NCBI GenBank assembly: GCA_046726235.1
Contig: JBKPAD010000010.1
Location: forward strand, 372,001-436,000
Length of the DNA stretch: 64,000 bases
Reading direction: 5' to 3'
DNA from: Nitricoxidireducens sp046726235
GTDB taxonomy: Bacteria; Pseudomonadota; Gammaproteobacteria; Burkholderiales; Rhodocyclaceae
Below are positions 62,617 to 64,000 of the stretch, one piece after another. The stretch's first letter is position 1; each line of letters begins with the position of its first letter. The position numbers were made by a program, and so were the translations under genes. The notes under the pieces are model-generated. The model searched no databases, was not told the origin of the DNA, and saw only the letters and a program-made list of their open reading frames with translations.

Positions 62617-62632
62617 GGCAAACGGAGTGCCT
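62617..62632 (-). promoter_or_regulatory. Sigma-54-type promoter for the YqjD-like gene
   Basis: The minus strand reads AGGCACT-CCGT-TTGCC with GG and GC ten bases apart. The start is expected near 62606. The site lies in the 85-bp gap shared with the divergent NtrC-type activator gene. Confidence 0.6.
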
Positions 62633-62646
62633 GAAGGAGCGCGGCA

Positions 62647-64000
<1,354 letters not shown>

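Noticed and set aside
62617..62632. Plus-strand sigma-54 site for the NtrC-type gene at the same position (CGGCAAA-CGGA-GTGCC)
   Set aside because: It is only the mirror image of the minus-strand site: GGC-N9-GCC also fits the GG/GC spacing when reversed, but it lacks the CAC/CAT and TTGC bases. The same reasoning removes a plus-strand reading at 56807.

Overview
The window is chromosomal DNA of a GC-rich betaproteobacterium, most like the Rhodocyclales/Burkholderiales. Supporting signs are the ygfZ / mltG-tmk-holB-tatD block, a TtrABC/TtrSR tetrathionate reductase locus, phosphate dikinase and DsrC/TusE genes, and many PAS/GGDEF/EAL and FixJ-type signalling genes. I see no rRNA, tRNA, CRISPR array, transposase or phage gene. 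Codon use is uniformly GC-rich.

Layout. 1-15.6 kb is an envelope/stress region: a glycosyltransferase (cut by the left edge), a UDP-glucuronate decarboxylase-like epimerase, a DUF4398/OmpA/AI-2E/cardiolipin-synthase operon, a YihY membrane protein, a BON protein, an 864-residue glycosyltransferase-flavoenzyme fusion, a hemerythrin-like protein, a sigma-54 factor (RpoN) outside its usual gene neighbourhood, an AsmA-like protein, and an SDR followed by a small stress protein. 15.7-23.1 kb carries ttrBCA convergent with ttrSR. 23.4-32.4 kb holds ppdK, a single-cysteine DsrC/TusE homologue, uup and a large SBP/PAS/GGDEF/EAL protein. 32.4-44.5 kb holds tonB, ankyrin proteins, tadA, an L,D-transpeptidase, an NRDE protein, ygfZ, mltG-tmk-holB-tatD, an intradiol dioxygenase and a second GGDEF/EAL protein. 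44.5-52.9 kb holds polX, a Rap1a-like protein, small PAS and unknown proteins, a PAS kinase with a FixJ-type regulator, a STAS protein and paired membrane proteins. 53-64 kb holds ligD and ku (non-homologous end joining), a flavin/Rieske oxidoreductase, PRC-barrel, DUF4142 and YqjD-like stress proteins, a hybrid kinase, and an NtrC-type sigma-54 activator (cut by the right edge).

Two features tie the window together. First, eleven intergenic sites match the sigma-54 -24/-12 promoter (GGCAY-N5-TTGC, i.e. GG and GC ten bases apart). Each points into an adjacent start codon, and the downstream genes are the envelope, biofilm and stress genes, including rpoN itself (best match, TGGCACG-N4-TTGC) and the gene divergent from the sigma-54 activator. 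This suggests a stress/biofilm regulon run by an autoregulated second sigma-54, where enteric bacteria use RpoS. Second, a composite repeat of about 270 bp occurs three times (1504-1775, inverted; 12043-12313; 60941-61207). Each copy holds two long hairpins whose arms and inner stems change between copies with compensating substitutions while the roughly 48-nt core stays recognisable. I do not recognise this repeat family.

Limits: calls come from reading the sequence and from family knowledge, with no database search. Promoter and operator calls are motif matches only.
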